Assembly (NCBI RefSeq): GCF_011761945.1
Contig: NZ_JAASQV010000007.1
Coordinates: forward strand, 85,089-149,088
Direction: 5' to 3'
Source of the DNA: Sphingomonas leidyi
GTDB taxonomy: Bacteria; Pseudomonadota; Alphaproteobacteria; Sphingomonadales; Sphingomonadaceae
DNA length: 64,000 bases
The stretch's first letter is position 1. Every line of letters starts with the position of its first letter. Positions 53,701 to 63,312 of this stretch are shown piece after piece. The position numbers and the translations under genes are program-made. The notes beneath the pieces were generated by a model. That model had not been told where the DNA came from, did not search any database, and worked only from the letters and a program-made list of their open reading frames with translations.

Positions 53701-54800
53701 TCCGCAGCCTCCGCTCTGTGCGCCCGGTGCAGCGGCAGCGTCATCAACGCCACGAAACCGCGCTCGCGCGCCGTGGCGACCAGGCCGCCCTCGATGCCGT
53801 AAAAGGCCTCGAGCCGCCGGCGCACATTGACCAGCCCCAGCCCGGTGCCGCCTCTGGGAGCGCCGCCAAACGCCTGCCCCCCATCATCCTCCACGCACAG
53901 GCGCAGCATGTCCTCTTCCGAAGCGGTGGCGCGCACAACGATCCGGACGGCGCGGCGCGAAGGCGCCACCGCATATTTCACGGCGTTCTCGATCAGCGGC
54001 TGGAGGATGAAGCTGGGCACCAGCGCGTCCAGCAGCTCGGCGGGGCAGACGAACTCGGCATCGAGCCGATCCCGGAAGCGTACCGCTTCGATGTCCAGAT
54101 AGGATTGGAGCATCGCGAACTCCTCGTCGAGCGTGACTTCGCGTTGCGGATCGGCCTCGAGACTGGCGCGCAGGAAATCGGACAGCTTGCCGATCATCCC
54201 CTCGGCCTCGTCGTTGCGGCGCGTGACGATCAGCGACGAAACCGCATTCAAGGTGTTGAACAGGAAATGGGGATTGAGCTGGAAGCGCAAGGCGGCAAGC
54301 TGCGCTTCCTGTGCCGCATTCTGCGCCGCGGCCAGCTGACGCTCGCGTTCCTGCGCGACCATGCTGCTGAACACCAGCCCCAGCCCCGCGGCATACAGGC
54401 CATAGACCAGAACGAACGGCATCAGGCCGAAGACGAATTGCCGCCAGAGCGGCACGACCCTGAGCCCGATGGCGGCGCGCGCATCGTTGATGAAGATCGC
54501 GTCCAGCCAGCCATGCGCCAGGGCAAGCGCCAGGGTGAAGGTCGCGACGGCAAGGATCGGCGGCCGGGAATCCCAGCGCTCGACCCGCAGCAATACCGCA
54601 GCGATCGAACCGGAGAAGACGAGGCCTACGACGAAGGTCTTTGCAAGTAGCAATATCAGGCCGGGCGACATGGGATCGCCCATGGCCAGTCCCGGCATCG
54701 TCCACAGTACAATTGCCACGGACCAGAGGGCCAACGCCAGAAGCGTGGCCGCGCGTACTTCGCGCTTGCGCAGCAGACCCGTCATATCCTTCAGCCCCAT
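53697..54800 (-). CDS. LytS-type sensor histidine kinase
   Basis: 367 residues. Four hydrophobic helices in the first 150 residues, then the His-kinase signature FQLNPHFLFNTLNAVSSLI (phospho-His) and an ATP-binding domain with PLIENAVKYAV and GTGLGLVNVRRRLEAFYG. It has no extracellular sensor domain visible. It phosphorylates the LytTR regulator encoded downstream. Confidence 0.94.
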   Translation of the reverse strand: MGLKDMTGLLRKREVRAATLLALALWSVAIVLWTMPGLAMGDPMSPGLILLLAKTFVVGLVFSGSIAAVLLRVERWDSRPPILAVATFTLALALAHGWLDAIFINDARAAIGLRVVPLWRQFVFGLMPFVLVYGLYAAGLGLVFSSMVAQERERQLAAAQNAAQEAQLAALRFQLNPHFLFNTLNAVSSLIVTRRNDEAEGMIGKLSDFLRASLEADPQREVTLDEEFAMLQSYLDIEAVRFRDRLDAEFVCPAELLDALVPSFILQPLIENAVKYAVAPSRRAVRIVVRATASEEDMLRLCVEDDGGQAFGGAPRGGTGLGLVNVRRRLEAFYGIEGGLVATARERGFVALMTLPLHRAHRAEAAE

Positions 54801-54931
54801 CCGCGCTTCATATCACGATGCAGGAAGGCGGGCGTCCGGTTTTGTCGACGTCATGTCCTGATTGGTCGCAAAGCCTTCCCGCGTCCGGGTCCGCACTCGA
54901 TGCCGGCAACGGCCGTGATCGAATATGGGCC

Positions 54932-55747
54932 CTAGCCAGCGCAGCGCGTCAGCTTCGTCGCTTCCTCGTTGTTGTTCATCGCCGCGCCCTGCTTGATCTC
55001 GTAGAGCTGCGGCCAGCGCTTGCCGGCGACGAAGATGCGCTTGGTCGCGCTATCATAGGCAATGCCGTTGGGCACATCGTCCACATCGCGGTTCCGGGGG
55101 CCGAGCGCGCTTATGTCGAGGAAGCTGTTCACATGGCCGCTGGCCGGATCGATGCGCGCGATCAGGTTGGTCTGCCAGATATTCGCCCAGATCTCGCCAT
55201 CGACCCATTCGAGTTCGTTGAGCTTCTCGACGGGGCAGCCATTGGCAGTCACCTTCAGCGTCGATACCGGCTGCATCGTCTTGGGATCGAGGAAACGCAG
55301 CACCGGCGTGCCGTCCGACAGGATGATGTTCTTGCCGTTCTGCGTCATCCCCCAGCCCTCGCCAGTGTAGCTGAAGGTGTCGCCGAGCGAGAAGTCCTTG
55401 AGGTTATAGGTGAAGCCGGTCTTGTCCTGCCAGGTGACCTGGTAGAGCTTGTCGCCGAACGCGATGATGCCCTCGCCGAAATAGGGCGCGGGCAGTTCGA
55501 CCTGCTGGAGCACCTTGCCGCTCGCGGGGTCGACCTTCCGGACATAGGAGCTGCCTATTTCGCCGGTACCTTCGTAGAGCGCGCCGTCGTGGAAGAAGAG
55601 CCCCTCGGTAAAGGCGGTCGGATCGTGCGGATGCGTCGCGGCGACCGTCACGGCATAGACCGGAATCCCGCTCGAGCGCAGGAGGAAGAACCAGGCGCCG
55701 GCCGCGATCACGGCCAGAGCGACGATTGCGAGGAGGATGCGCTTCAT
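54932..55747 (-). CDS. Glutaminyl-peptide cyclotransferase
   Basis: 271 residues with N-terminal anchor or signal (MKRILLAIVALAVIAAGAWF). FTEGLFFHDGALYEGTGEIG, LTVKATNGCP-like VTANGCPVEKLNELEWVDGE and NIWQTNLIARIDPASGHV are the beta-propeller glutamine cyclotransferase motifs. It converts N-terminal Gln to pyroglutamate on exported peptides. Confidence 0.93.
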   Translation of the reverse strand: MKRILLAIVALAVIAAGAWFFLLRSSGIPVYAVTVAATHPHDPTAFTEGLFFHDGALYEGTGEIGSSYVRKVDPASGKVLQQVELPAPYFGEGIIAFGDKLYQVTWQDKTGFTYNLKDFSLGDTFSYTGEGWGMTQNGKNIILSDGTPVLRFLDPKTMQPVSTLKVTANGCPVEKLNELEWVDGEIWANIWQTNLIARIDPASGHVNSFLDISALGPRNRDVDDVPNGIAYDSATKRIFVAGKRWPQLYEIKQGAAMNNNEEATKLTRCAG

Positions 55748-55892
55748 CGGACGGGAGAAAGCAGTGCGCGCGCGCGGCTGTCAACGACGAACCCGCCAAT
55801 CGCGCGGATCCCGCCCGCCGCGTGCGATCGCAACCCTGTGCAGCCAGGTGGGAAGAGCCCCGCCGAATGCAGCCCATCAACCGCGCCATCAG

Positions 55893-56786
55893 CTATCCTT
55901 GCGCCGATCGAAACAGATCGGCGAGCCAATCGATGAAGACGCGGACGCGTGGCGACAGATGTCGACTTTGGGGATATAGGACAGACACTTCCATCGGCGG
56001 CGGCGAAAAGGCCTCCAACACCGGGACAAGTTGCCCTGCGGCGATCTGAGGCTCGACGCGATAGCGTGGAACCTGGATCAGTCCCAGGCCCGCAACCCCC
56101 GATGCGGTATAGATCTCGGCGCCTCGAACAACGACGTCATAGGGAAGCGGGACATCCCGCTGGGCCCCGTCCGCCGCGAATTCCAATGGGTAGGGCTGTC
56201 CCGTCGCCGACGCCGTATAGGCGACCATCCTGTGACCGGCGAGGTCATCTGGCGAGGCCGGCACCCCGAAGCGCTCAAGATAGGCCGGGCTTGCAAGGGT
56301 CACTTGTTCAAGCATGGCGACCCGTCGTCCAATCAGGGACGAGTCCGACAGGTTGCCTGCGCGTAGAACACAATCGACGCCCTCGGTGATCAGGTCGACC
56401 ATGCGATCGGCTTCGCTCAGGTTCAACGAGATGCCCGGGTAGCGGGCGATGAATTCCGGAAGCGCCGGCAGGACGAAGAAGCGGGCAAGCGTGCCCTGCA
56501 TGTCCACGCGCAGCGGGCCGCGCGGCTCGGCGTTGCGAAAGACGCTCTCGACTTCGTCGAGGTCGGCCAGGAGCCGGATACAGCGCTCGTAATAGAGTGT
56601 GCCGTCAAGCGTGGGCCTGACGGTTCGCGTGGTCCTCTCCAGAAGCCGCACCTCCAGATCCGCTTCGAGATGCTGGATGGCATGAGTCGCCGTCGGGCGT
56701 GGGGTTTTCAGGTCCCTTGCCGCTTGAGCAAAGCTTCCACGCTCCACGATCCTGACGAACAGGCGCATGGCACTGATGCGATCCAT
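55893..56786 (-). CDS. LysR-family transcriptional regulator
   Basis: 297 residues. MDRISAMRLFVRIVERGSFA and TPRPTATHAIQHLEADLEVR form the HTH; the effector domain follows (LRVDMQGTLARFFVLPALPE). Divergent from the DoxX gene with 119 bp between, a normal LysR arrangement, so it probably controls the DoxX-SDR-SDR-DUF1097 cluster. Confidence 0.94.
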   Translation of the reverse strand: MDRISAMRLFVRIVERGSFAQAARDLKTPRPTATHAIQHLEADLEVRLLERTTRTVRPTLDGTLYYERCIRLLADLDEVESVFRNAEPRGPLRVDMQGTLARFFVLPALPEFIARYPGISLNLSEADRMVDLITEGVDCVLRAGNLSDSSLIGRRVAMLEQVTLASPAYLERFGVPASPDDLAGHRMVAYTASATGQPYPLEFAADGAQRDVPLPYDVVVRGAEIYTASGVAGLGLIQVPRYRVEPQIAAGQLVPVLEAFSPPPMEVSVLYPQSRHLSPRVRVFIDWLADLFRSAQG

Positions 56787-56815
56787 GCAATTTGGATAGC
56801 AGATTGTTATTCAGA

Positions 56816-56834
56816 TCGAAACAGTGATGTTCGA
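56816..56834. promoter_or_regulatory. Candidate LysR operator
   Basis: TCGAA, nine bases, TTCGA: an inverted repeat in the divergent promoter region between the LysR and DoxX genes. It fits the spaced dyad typical of LysR boxes. Confidence 0.45.
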
Positions 56835-56905
56835 ATGCGCAATCTACTGTCAAAATACGAAACAGATATCTTCTTCCCCAGGCGCAAGGACGGGAGGAAG
56901 TCTCA

Positions 56906-57409
56906 ATGTCGAGCGAATCAGACCCGGATAGCGCGGTCGCGGCCAATGGTGACGTGCGTCTTCTCATCCCGGCACTGGCGCCGCTCTACGAGCGCGCCCG
57001 GCCGCTGGCCTATGCCGCGCTTCGAGCCGCCTTTGGTCTGACCATCGTCACGCACGGCGTCCCGAAGCTTCTCGGGATGTCGCACGGTTCGATGGCCGAC
57101 CCGATGGCGGGATCGATCAACCTCATGACGAATGTGCTGAACCTCCCGTTCGCGCCGCAGCTGGCCATGTTCGTCGCGCTGCTCGAAACGTTCGGCGGCC
57201 TTGCGGTGGCGGCGGGCCTGGGCACTCGGCTCTTCGCGCCGATGCTGGCCGTGCAGATGATCTTCATCAGCGTGGCGCTCGGGCCGACCTATCCCTGGAT
57301 CGACCGTGGCATCGAATATCCGCTGATCCTGGGCTTCATCGCACTGCTGATCTCCCTCCACGGCGGCGGCGCCTGGTCGGTCGATCGACGCATCGGCCGC
57401 GAACTGTGA
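56906..57409 (+). CDS. DoxX-family membrane protein
   Basis: 167 residues, four helices. YAALRAAFGLTIVTHGVPKL and LPFAPQLAMFVALLETFGGL match the DoxX pattern. GGAGGAAG is an ideal ribosome site. DoxX-like proteins are linked to redox stress at the membrane. First gene of the cluster controlled by the divergent LysR gene. Confidence 0.9.
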   Translation: MSSESDPDSAVAANGDVRLLIPALAPLYERARPLAYAALRAAFGLTIVTHGVPKLLGMSHGSMADPMAGSINLMTNVLNLPFAPQLAMFVALLETFGGLAVAAGLGTRLFAPMLAVQMIFISVALGPTYPWIDRGIEYPLILGFIALLISLHGGGAWSVDRRIGREL

Positions 57410-57512
57410 TGCCCACAGGATCCTCAAGCGGTCGGCAACGAACGCGGTCGAACGGCCGAGACCCTTTCCCATTCCATCCCCCGGCAGACGGCAATTTCTC
57501 AGGAGGTCTTGA

Positions 57513-58253
57513 ATGAATCAGGTACGTAGCAAAGTCGCGATCGTCACCGGCGCCTCGCGCGGCATCGGCGCCGCCATCGCGCGGAGACTCGCGAGCGACG
57601 GCTTCCGCGTCATCGTGAACTATGCCGGCAACGCCAACACCGCCGCCGAGCTGGTCGATCAGATCGAGGCGGCCGGTGGCCAGGCGATCTCCGCCCAAGC
57701 CGATGTCAGCGACCCGCTGGCGGTGAAGCGGATGTTCGACGCGGCCGAAGAGACTTATGGCGGCATCGACGTGCTGGTGAACAATGCCGGCATCATGAAG
57801 CTGGCGAGCCTCGCCGAAAGCGACGACGCGCTGTTCGACAGCCAGGTGGCGATCAACCTGAAGGGCAGCTTCAACACGTTGCGCGAAGCGGCGAAGCGGA
57901 TGCGCGACGGCGGACGGATCATCAACCTGTCGTCCAGCGTCGTCGGCCTGCGCCCCCTCAACTATGCGGTCTATACCGCGACCAAGGCAGGCGTCGAGGC
58001 GATGACCCACATCCTCACCAAGGAGCTGCGCGGTCGCAACATCACGGTCAACGCCGTCGCTCCCGGGCCGACGGCCACGGCGCTGTTCCTCGACGGCAAG
58101 CGCCAGGAGGTCATCGACGAACTGACCAGGCTCGCACCGCTCGAGCGGCTCGGCCAGCCCGAGGATATCGCAAGCGCGATCGCCTTCCTTGCCGGCCCGG
58201 ACGGTGCCTGGATCAACGGCCAGGTCCTGCGCGCCAATGGCGGGATCATTTAG
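57513..58253 (+). CDS. Short-chain dehydrogenase/reductase
   Basis: 246 residues. TGASRGIG nucleotide-binding motif, NNAG, INLSSSVVG with the catalytic Ser and YTATKAG (Tyr-Lys). Overall it is like 3-oxoacyl-ACP reductase type SDRs, but the substrate in this cluster is not known. AGGAGG precedes the ATG. Confidence 0.93.
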   Translation: MNQVRSKVAIVTGASRGIGAAIARRLASDGFRVIVNYAGNANTAAELVDQIEAAGGQAISAQADVSDPLAVKRMFDAAEETYGGIDVLVNNAGIMKLASLAESDDALFDSQVAINLKGSFNTLREAAKRMRDGGRIINLSSSVVGLRPLNYAVYTATKAGVEAMTHILTKELRGRNITVNAVAPGPTATALFLDGKRQEVIDELTRLAPLERLGQPEDIASAIAFLAGPDGAWINGQVLRANGGII

Positions 58254-58296
58254 CGATCCGTTTCGAGAGCCCCCAGCCCCCACGGGGTCTCCCGAC

Positions 58297-58338
58297 TGGC
58301 CGGGCCGCCTGGCCCGCGCGGGTGAAGCGGCCCGGCCA
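58297..58338. terminator. Strong hairpin between the two SDR genes
   Basis: TGGCCGGGCCGC (58297-58308) pairs perfectly with GCGGCCCGGCCA (58327-58338) around an 18-base loop. AAAACTCTT follows. It may attenuate transcription into the second SDR. Confidence 0.5.
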
Positions 58339-58369
58339 AAACTCTTCCTCAATTTCAAGGAGTGGGTTC

Positions 58370-59260
58370 ATGACCAAGATCATTCTCGTTACCGGTTCAT
58401 CGAGCGGCTTCGGCCGGTTGACCGCCGAAGCCCTGGGCCGTGCCGGCCACACCATCTACGCCTCGATGCGCGACGTCGCCGGCCGCAATGCCAAGAACGC
58501 CGCCGAGCTGTCGGCCATTGCCGGCAGCGACATCCGCCCAATCGAGCTGGACGTGCAGTCCGAACCGTCGGTCAACACTGCAGTCGAGAAGATCATCGCC
58601 GAGAGCGGCCGGATCGACGTGATCGTCCACAATGCCGGCCATATGATGTTCGGCCCGGCCGAGGCCTTCACGCCGGAGCAGTTTGCCCAGCAATATGACG
58701 TCAACGTGCTCGGCACCCAGCGCGTCAACCGGGCGGCGCTGCCGCATATGCGCGCTCGCCGCGAAGGCCTGTTGGTCTGGGTGTCCAGCTCCAGCTCGGC
58801 CGGCGGCACGCCGCCTTATCTGTCGCCCTATTTCGCGGCCAAGGCGGCGATGGACTCGCTCGCGGTCCTCTATGCCCGTGAGCTTGCGCGCTGGGGCATC
58901 GAGACGACGATCGTCGTGCCCGGCGCCTTCACCAGGGGCACCAACCACTTCGCCCATTCCGGCCGTCCGGCGGATGAAGCGCGCGTCGGTGAATATGAGG
59001 CCGGTCCCTATGCCGGGTTCGGCGAAGAGGTTCAGAAGGCCTTCGCAGAGATCGTGCCCGACGACGCCGATCCTGCGCCGGTCGCCGACATGATCGTGGA
59101 CGTGGTCAACACGCCGTTCGGCGAGCGCCCGTTCCGGATCCACTTCGACCCGACCGAGGACGGCGCCAACATCGGCTTCGCCGTCCTCGACCGCCTGCGC
59201 GCCGAGATGCTCCACCGCGTCGGCCTGTCCGACCTGTTGAAGCCGGCAAGGAAGGCCTGA
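58370..59260 (+). CDS. Short-chain dehydrogenase/reductase (NADPH-type, larger)
   Basis: 296 residues. TGSSSGFG at the N-terminus, HNAG, VSSSSSAGG and YFAAKAAM (Tyr, Lys). The GFGRLTAEAL variant and long C-terminus are those of NADP-linked SDRs like ketoreductases of the YbbO type. AAGGAG lies 8 bases upstream. Substrate unknown. Confidence 0.92.
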   Translation: MTKIILVTGSSSGFGRLTAEALGRAGHTIYASMRDVAGRNAKNAAELSAIAGSDIRPIELDVQSEPSVNTAVEKIIAESGRIDVIVHNAGHMMFGPAEAFTPEQFAQQYDVNVLGTQRVNRAALPHMRARREGLLVWVSSSSSAGGTPPYLSPYFAAKAAMDSLAVLYARELARWGIETTIVVPGAFTRGTNHFAHSGRPADEARVGEYEAGPYAGFGEEVQKAFAEIVPDDADPAPVADMIVDVVNTPFGERPFRIHFDPTEDGANIGFAVLDRLRAEMLHRVGLSDLLKPARKA

Positions 59261-59269
59261 GCGATCCGG

Positions 59270-59301
59270 TCGATCGCGGACGGCCGACCGTCCGCGATCG
59301 A
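59270..59301. terminator. 14-bp perfect hairpin before the DUF1097 gene
   Basis: TCGATCGCGGACGG, loop CCGA, CCGTCCGCGATCGA. No T run follows, so it could be a processing or stability element rather than a terminator. Confidence 0.5.
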
Positions 59302-59337
59302 CGCGCCGCCGCCCCCTGCCCCACAAAGGAGAACGCT

Positions 59338-59829
59338 ATGTCTGCACACGCACCTTCACGTCAGGCCTATGTGGCGACGACGCTCGTCGCCGCGGTAACC
59401 GCGGCGCTCGCGGCAGCCGGAAGCTTGGCGCTCTCGCTGCATATCTGGGCCATGTTCATCGGCTGGATCGCGTTCTTCACGCGCATCCAGAGCAACCGGA
59501 CCGCCCTTGAAAACCTGGCCTGTGCCGGCCTCGGACTGCTCATCGGCGCACTCACGGCGCTTGCCATTCCGCACCTGGCCGGCCTTGTCGGGCGCGGTCT
59601 CGCGCTTCCGGCCGCCGTGTTCGTCGTCGGGCTGGTGGTCGTCGCGCTGCGAGGCCTGCCGGTGCTGAACAACCTGCTCGGATACTTCCTCGGCCTCGTC
59701 GCCTGGTTCGCGGCGCATCTCGAACCTTCGTTCGAGGCCCTGGCCCAATTGTTCGGCGCCAGCGCCATCGGCTCGCTTGCCGGCTGGGTCTCGCACCGCC
59801 TGCCGGCCCGCCTCCTGCAGCGGGCATGA
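59338..59829 (+). CDS. DUF1097-family membrane protein
   Basis: 163 residues, four to five helices. LHIWAMFIGWIAFFTRI, LACAGLGLLIGALTALAIPH and LNNLLGYFLGLVAWFAAHLE are typical of DUF1097. AAAGGAGAAC precedes the ATG. Function unknown; last gene of the LysR-headed cluster. Confidence 0.88.
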   Translation: MSAHAPSRQAYVATTLVAAVTAALAAAGSLALSLHIWAMFIGWIAFFTRIQSNRTALENLACAGLGLLIGALTALAIPHLAGLVGRGLALPAAVFVVGLVVVALRGLPVLNNLLGYFLGLVAWFAAHLEPSFEALAQLFGASAIGSLAGWVSHRLPARLLQRA

Positions 59830-60461
59830 CCGGCATGGGCGGCGCCAGGCTTCCAGGCGAGCGGCGCTCAGGCGCCCGTCGCCTGCCGCCCACCGTCATC
59901 CTCGGCAGCCTGCCCCTCCTGGCTGCGGTCTGGGCGGCGCGGCATTCGACCTCACGATCTGGCAGCAGCCATCCCAGGGATCCTAGTGTGCGACCAGGAG
60001 CGGAAGGCATAACGCGTTGCCGGCAGTCGATCCGCATTGCCTGAACCAGACGTCGTCATAGGATCGCCTCCCCTGCAGAGGACATCATGGCGGACCTCGT
60101 ACGTGCACGGGTGCTGCAGGCGGTTCCACAGCGAAATCAGATTCCCCGCGTTCTCGGGATCGGAATTTCAGTTCCGGCAGCTGGTCTGCTTGCGGATACG
60201 GCAGGCGGGTTGCAGGCCTTGGAATGGGCTGCTGTTGTCATGGCCTATTGTGCCGGGGATAGGTTGCGCGCTGCAGCTATCGGACCTGCAGCGCTATACT
60301 GACCGCAAACCGTCGAGCCGGCGACGGTCCGTGACCGGGCGTCGCCTGGGAAGAAACTCATGGGCCGAGCCTGGTGCTGCATCCGTCTACTTCCCATGGA
60401 AATCGCCGAAGCGCCGCGATGCCGCTTTCCACCCGCTAGCGGAAACCCGTGCGGCGGATAA
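59830..60461. other. Intergenic region without a firm gene
   Basis: 632 bp. A 71-codon frame at 60087-60302 has AGAGGA nearby and a mildly hydrophobic sequence (IPRVLGIGISVPAAGLLADT), but coding evidence is weak. Several CTGCAG sites recur (60072, 60114, 60271, 60287). Nothing else stands out. Confidence 0.4.
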
Positions 60462-61844
60462 TCAATTCACGGTCAGAGTTCCGATATGCTCGCTCCACGC
60501 GTAACTTGGCGTGAACTTGGGCCCGTAAATGCCCAGGTTGATCCAGTATTTCCCGGGCTTGGCGGGTGTCCACTGGAAATCGATCCGACGGTCTTCTCCG
60601 GCCGCGAAGTCCTGGCCGCTCTTGATCTGCTTGTACACCGCCTTGTTCTCGGAATCCCAGATTTCCAGCTCAAGGACGGACTTCGGAGCGGCTTTCCCAG
60701 CGCGCAGCGTGAACCCGATCGTCACCGGCGATCCGCTTGCTACGCTGGAGGTCGGCAGGTTCACGCCGGTATTGAAAGTCGGCGCGACCAACGCGGGGAC
60801 ATAGAAGCCGGCAACCTTGAGCGCCAGAGATTCAACCGGCGCCTGGCCCGAATTGGTCAGGATTATGATCGTTAGCTTGTCGTCCTCGAAACGCTCCCAG
60901 GTCGAGCGGAAGCCCGGATATTGTCCGTCGTGATGGATTCGCGCGTGGCCGAGATAAGTCTCGACATACCAGCCCAGCCCGTATTGCCCGGTTCGGCCAT
61001 TCGGAAGCATTGGCAGCGTGCGCGTCTGCTCCCAGAATACAGGCGACCGCGACCGCTGCTCATCTAGAAAGATATCCCACCGCGCCAAATCGCGCACGCT
61101 GGAGAGGAACGCGGCGCTGGGTCGCGACGCGATCCAGTTCTCGGCATTGACCAGTCGTCCATCTACTTGATCGTATCCGGCAGCCCGGTCCGGCACGATC
61201 GCGGCCGTCAATGGGCGGGTAACCTGCAACCCGGCAGGCTTGAACACGCGCGCCGCCACAAAGCCTTCCCACGGCGCTCCCGTAGCGTTCTCGATGATTT
61301 GAGCGAGGATGTAATACCCAACGTTGGAATAGAGGAATTTCTCTCCGGGTTGGAAGGAAAGCGGCAGCGTGTAGGCCGAGGCGATGACAGCCATCGGCTT
61401 CTGTTCCTGATAGGGACGATAGTCGTTCGGATCGCGCGGAATACCGGAGGTGTGCGTCAGCACCTGCCGGATCGTGATATCCTTCCAGCTGTCCGGCGTC
61501 CCCGTCAGGTGTTGGCTGATCCTGTCATCCAGGCCGATCTTTCTGTCAGCCGCGAGATCCAGAATGGCGGAAGCAATGAACGGTTTGCTCAGCGACGCGA
61601 TCTTGTAGATCGAGTCGGGCGTGGCCGGAGTGCGGGTCTCTAGATTGGCCGATCCGTATCCCGCGATCTTTACAATCTTCCGGTCCCTGATGACGACGAT
61701 GGATAGGCCTGGGATACCCATCTTCCGCATTTCGGACCGGATGTAGTCATCCACCGGCGCCGCGCGGGCTGGAAGCGTGGCAATGCCCAAAGCAAGGACT
61801 AGCGCCCAGACGGACTTGCGAATTGTTCTCCACGAACGGGGCAT
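60462..61844 (-). CDS. Serine hydrolase, class C beta-lactamase-like fold
   Basis: 460 residues with a signal peptide (SVWALVLALGIATLPARA). SxxK is Ser84-Leu-Ser-Lys87 in IYKIASLSKPF, the second motif is YSN (172-174) and the third is HHDGQYPG. The last about 120 residues form an extra beta-rich domain (VTIGFTLRAGKAAPKSVLEL). Such proteins act as esterases, D-aminopeptidases or penicillin-binding-like enzymes. AGGGAGA precedes the ATG. The BlaI and M56 genes lie directly upstream, so it may be their target. Confidence 0.92.
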   Translation of the reverse strand: MPRSWRTIRKSVWALVLALGIATLPARAAPVDDYIRSEMRKMGIPGLSIVVIRDRKIVKIAGYGSANLETRTPATPDSIYKIASLSKPFIASAILDLAADRKIGLDDRISQHLTGTPDSWKDITIRQVLTHTSGIPRDPNDYRPYQEQKPMAVIASAYTLPLSFQPGEKFLYSNVGYYILAQIIENATGAPWEGFVAARVFKPAGLQVTRPLTAAIVPDRAAGYDQVDGRLVNAENWIASRPSAAFLSSVRDLARWDIFLDEQRSRSPVFWEQTRTLPMLPNGRTGQYGLGWYVETYLGHARIHHDGQYPGFRSTWERFEDDKLTIIILTNSGQAPVESLALKVAGFYVPALVAPTFNTGVNLPTSSVASGSPVTIGFTLRAGKAAPKSVLELEIWDSENKAVYKQIKSGQDFAAGEDRRIDFQWTPAKPGKYWINLGIYGPKFTPSYAWSEHIGTLTVN

Positions 61845-61917
61845 CCGGTTTCTCCCTTTTTGTGGCAAAGCTACGCCGTGCCGCAAAGCGCGGTCTCAAC
61901 TGCCGGTCTTGAAAGAG

Positions 61918-63312
61918 CTAAAGAAGGTCGTGCGCGGCGTCCCTCGCCGACTTTTCCGAAGCCAATCGGGCGGACCTTTCCGCCGCTTTGATATTGAGCA
62001 TTGCCTCCCGGTCGGCCGTTGACCGCGCGAACTTCGCATCGAGGGCAATCCGTCTCTGCACCGCCTTTTGCCTCAGCCAATCCTCACGCTCGATGCGCTC
62101 GGTCATCAGTCGTGCGTCCCTGTTCGCCCTGTCGCGATCAACGTCTTGCGGATTGGAGCCGGTCGCGGGAGGCGACTCGCCCAATGCCGCATCGACCGCG
62201 GCCGCCCCCGTTTCGACCGGGCGGATACCTTCTGGCAGGACGCGCCCGGCACGGAACGACACCGGCGGAGGCGCGGACGCGCTGCTCGACGGAGCGGGGA
62301 GCGCCGGCGGCAGATCGGATTGCGGAGCCGCCATTGCCGGCGATGCGGAACCTTGCGGGCGCACCGCCGACAGCGGGAATTCAACGACACCGGGACGGGC
62401 GAGGGCCAGCATCAAGGCGGCAGCAGAACCCAGGGCGGCGATTCCGGCGATGTCGAGCGCCGCTGCATCCGTGCGCGACTGGGTCGGCGACAGCAGGGTG
62501 GTTACGCGCACTTCCAGCCAGGACGGCGACGCCATCGCCAGCGCGGCGAACGGCGCCCGCCCCCGATATTCGGCCGTCAGCGCCAGCAGTTCGGCGGCAT
62601 AGAGCGACGGTCTCATGCCCCCGGCCAGGACGCGATTGTCAGCGGCGATCTCCGCGGCGCGACACATCGCTCGTCTGGCCCACCACACGAACGGGTTCGG
62701 CCAGTAGACAGCGCAGGCGAGGAGCGCCAATCCGTTGCTCAGATTGTCGCGCCGGCCCACATGCGCCCATTCGTGGCCCAAGACCGCCTCCAGTCTTGCC
62801 TGCGGCCAGGAGGGGGCGTCCAGCGGCAGCAGGATTACCGGCTTCAACCAGCCGAAGGTCAGCGGGGCAGTGGGGGCAAGTCGCACCGCGCAGTCCAGGC
62901 CGGCCTCGAACGGCACACCGCTCCGGCGCAAGCGATGCAGCCAGTACAGACCCGCGGCCAATCGGAACAAATTCCAGCAAAGCCCCGCCGCCCAGACCGC
63001 GGCGAGCGCAATCACGATGTGAGAGTTGCTTAAGAGGGGTGCCGGTGCCGCATCCACCATCCCTATCGCGATCGGCTGCGAGTAGCCAATCGCCGCGTCC
63101 GGTTCGCGATGCAGCATGACTTGCGACGGCACCAGCAACGCCAGCAACGGCAGCAACAGCAACGCGCCGAATACCGCCAGCCAGATCAGGTGGCGCAGGG
63201 CGGCGCGCTCACGTTGCAGGAAGCATAACTGCCATGCGAGAAGCGGCAGGATCAGCGATGCTGCTAGCGCTTCCACCGCAAACAGCGAGGCGTTGAGAAG
63301 CGCGAGCGACAT
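61918..63312 (-). CDS. M56-family (BlaR1/MecR1-like) membrane metallopeptidase
   Basis: 464 residues. Membrane helices at about 8-28, 42-60 and 98-125, then VLGHEWAHVGRRDNLSNGLA (HEXXH, His180 to His184) and AAEIAADNRVLAGG with the third ligand. After a last hydrophobic helix (GIAALGSAAALMLALA) comes a Pro/Ala linker and a charged helical tail of about 75 residues with repeated RxxR/DR motifs, in place of the penicillin-binding domain of BlaR1. The ATG overlaps the stop of the BlaI gene by one base (GTG 63315 gives four). It should cleave BlaI when signalled. Confidence 0.92.
   Translation of the reverse strand: MSLALLNASLFAVEALAASLILPLLAWQLCFLQRERAALRHLIWLAVFGALLLLPLLALLVPSQVMLHREPDAAIGYSQPIAIGMVDAAPAPLLSNSHIVIALAAVWAAGLCWNLFRLAAGLYWLHRLRRSGVPFEAGLDCAVRLAPTAPLTFGWLKPVILLPLDAPSWPQARLEAVLGHEWAHVGRRDNLSNGLALLACAVYWPNPFVWWARRAMCRAAEIAADNRVLAGGMRPSLYAAELLALTAEYRGRAPFAALAMASPSWLEVRVTTLLSPTQSRTDAAALDIAGIAALGSAAALMLALARPGVVEFPLSAVRPQGSASPAMAAPQSDLPPALPAPSSSASAPPPVSFRAGRVLPEGIRPVETGAAAVDAALGESPPATGSNPQDVDRDRANRDARLMTERIEREDWLRQKAVQRRIALDAKFARSTADREAMLNIKAAERSARLASEKSARDAAHDLL

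Noticed and set aside
60087..60302. Possible 71-residue protein
   Set aside because: AGAGGA upstream is suggestive, but there is no similarity to anything known and the region seems non-coding; not called as a gene.
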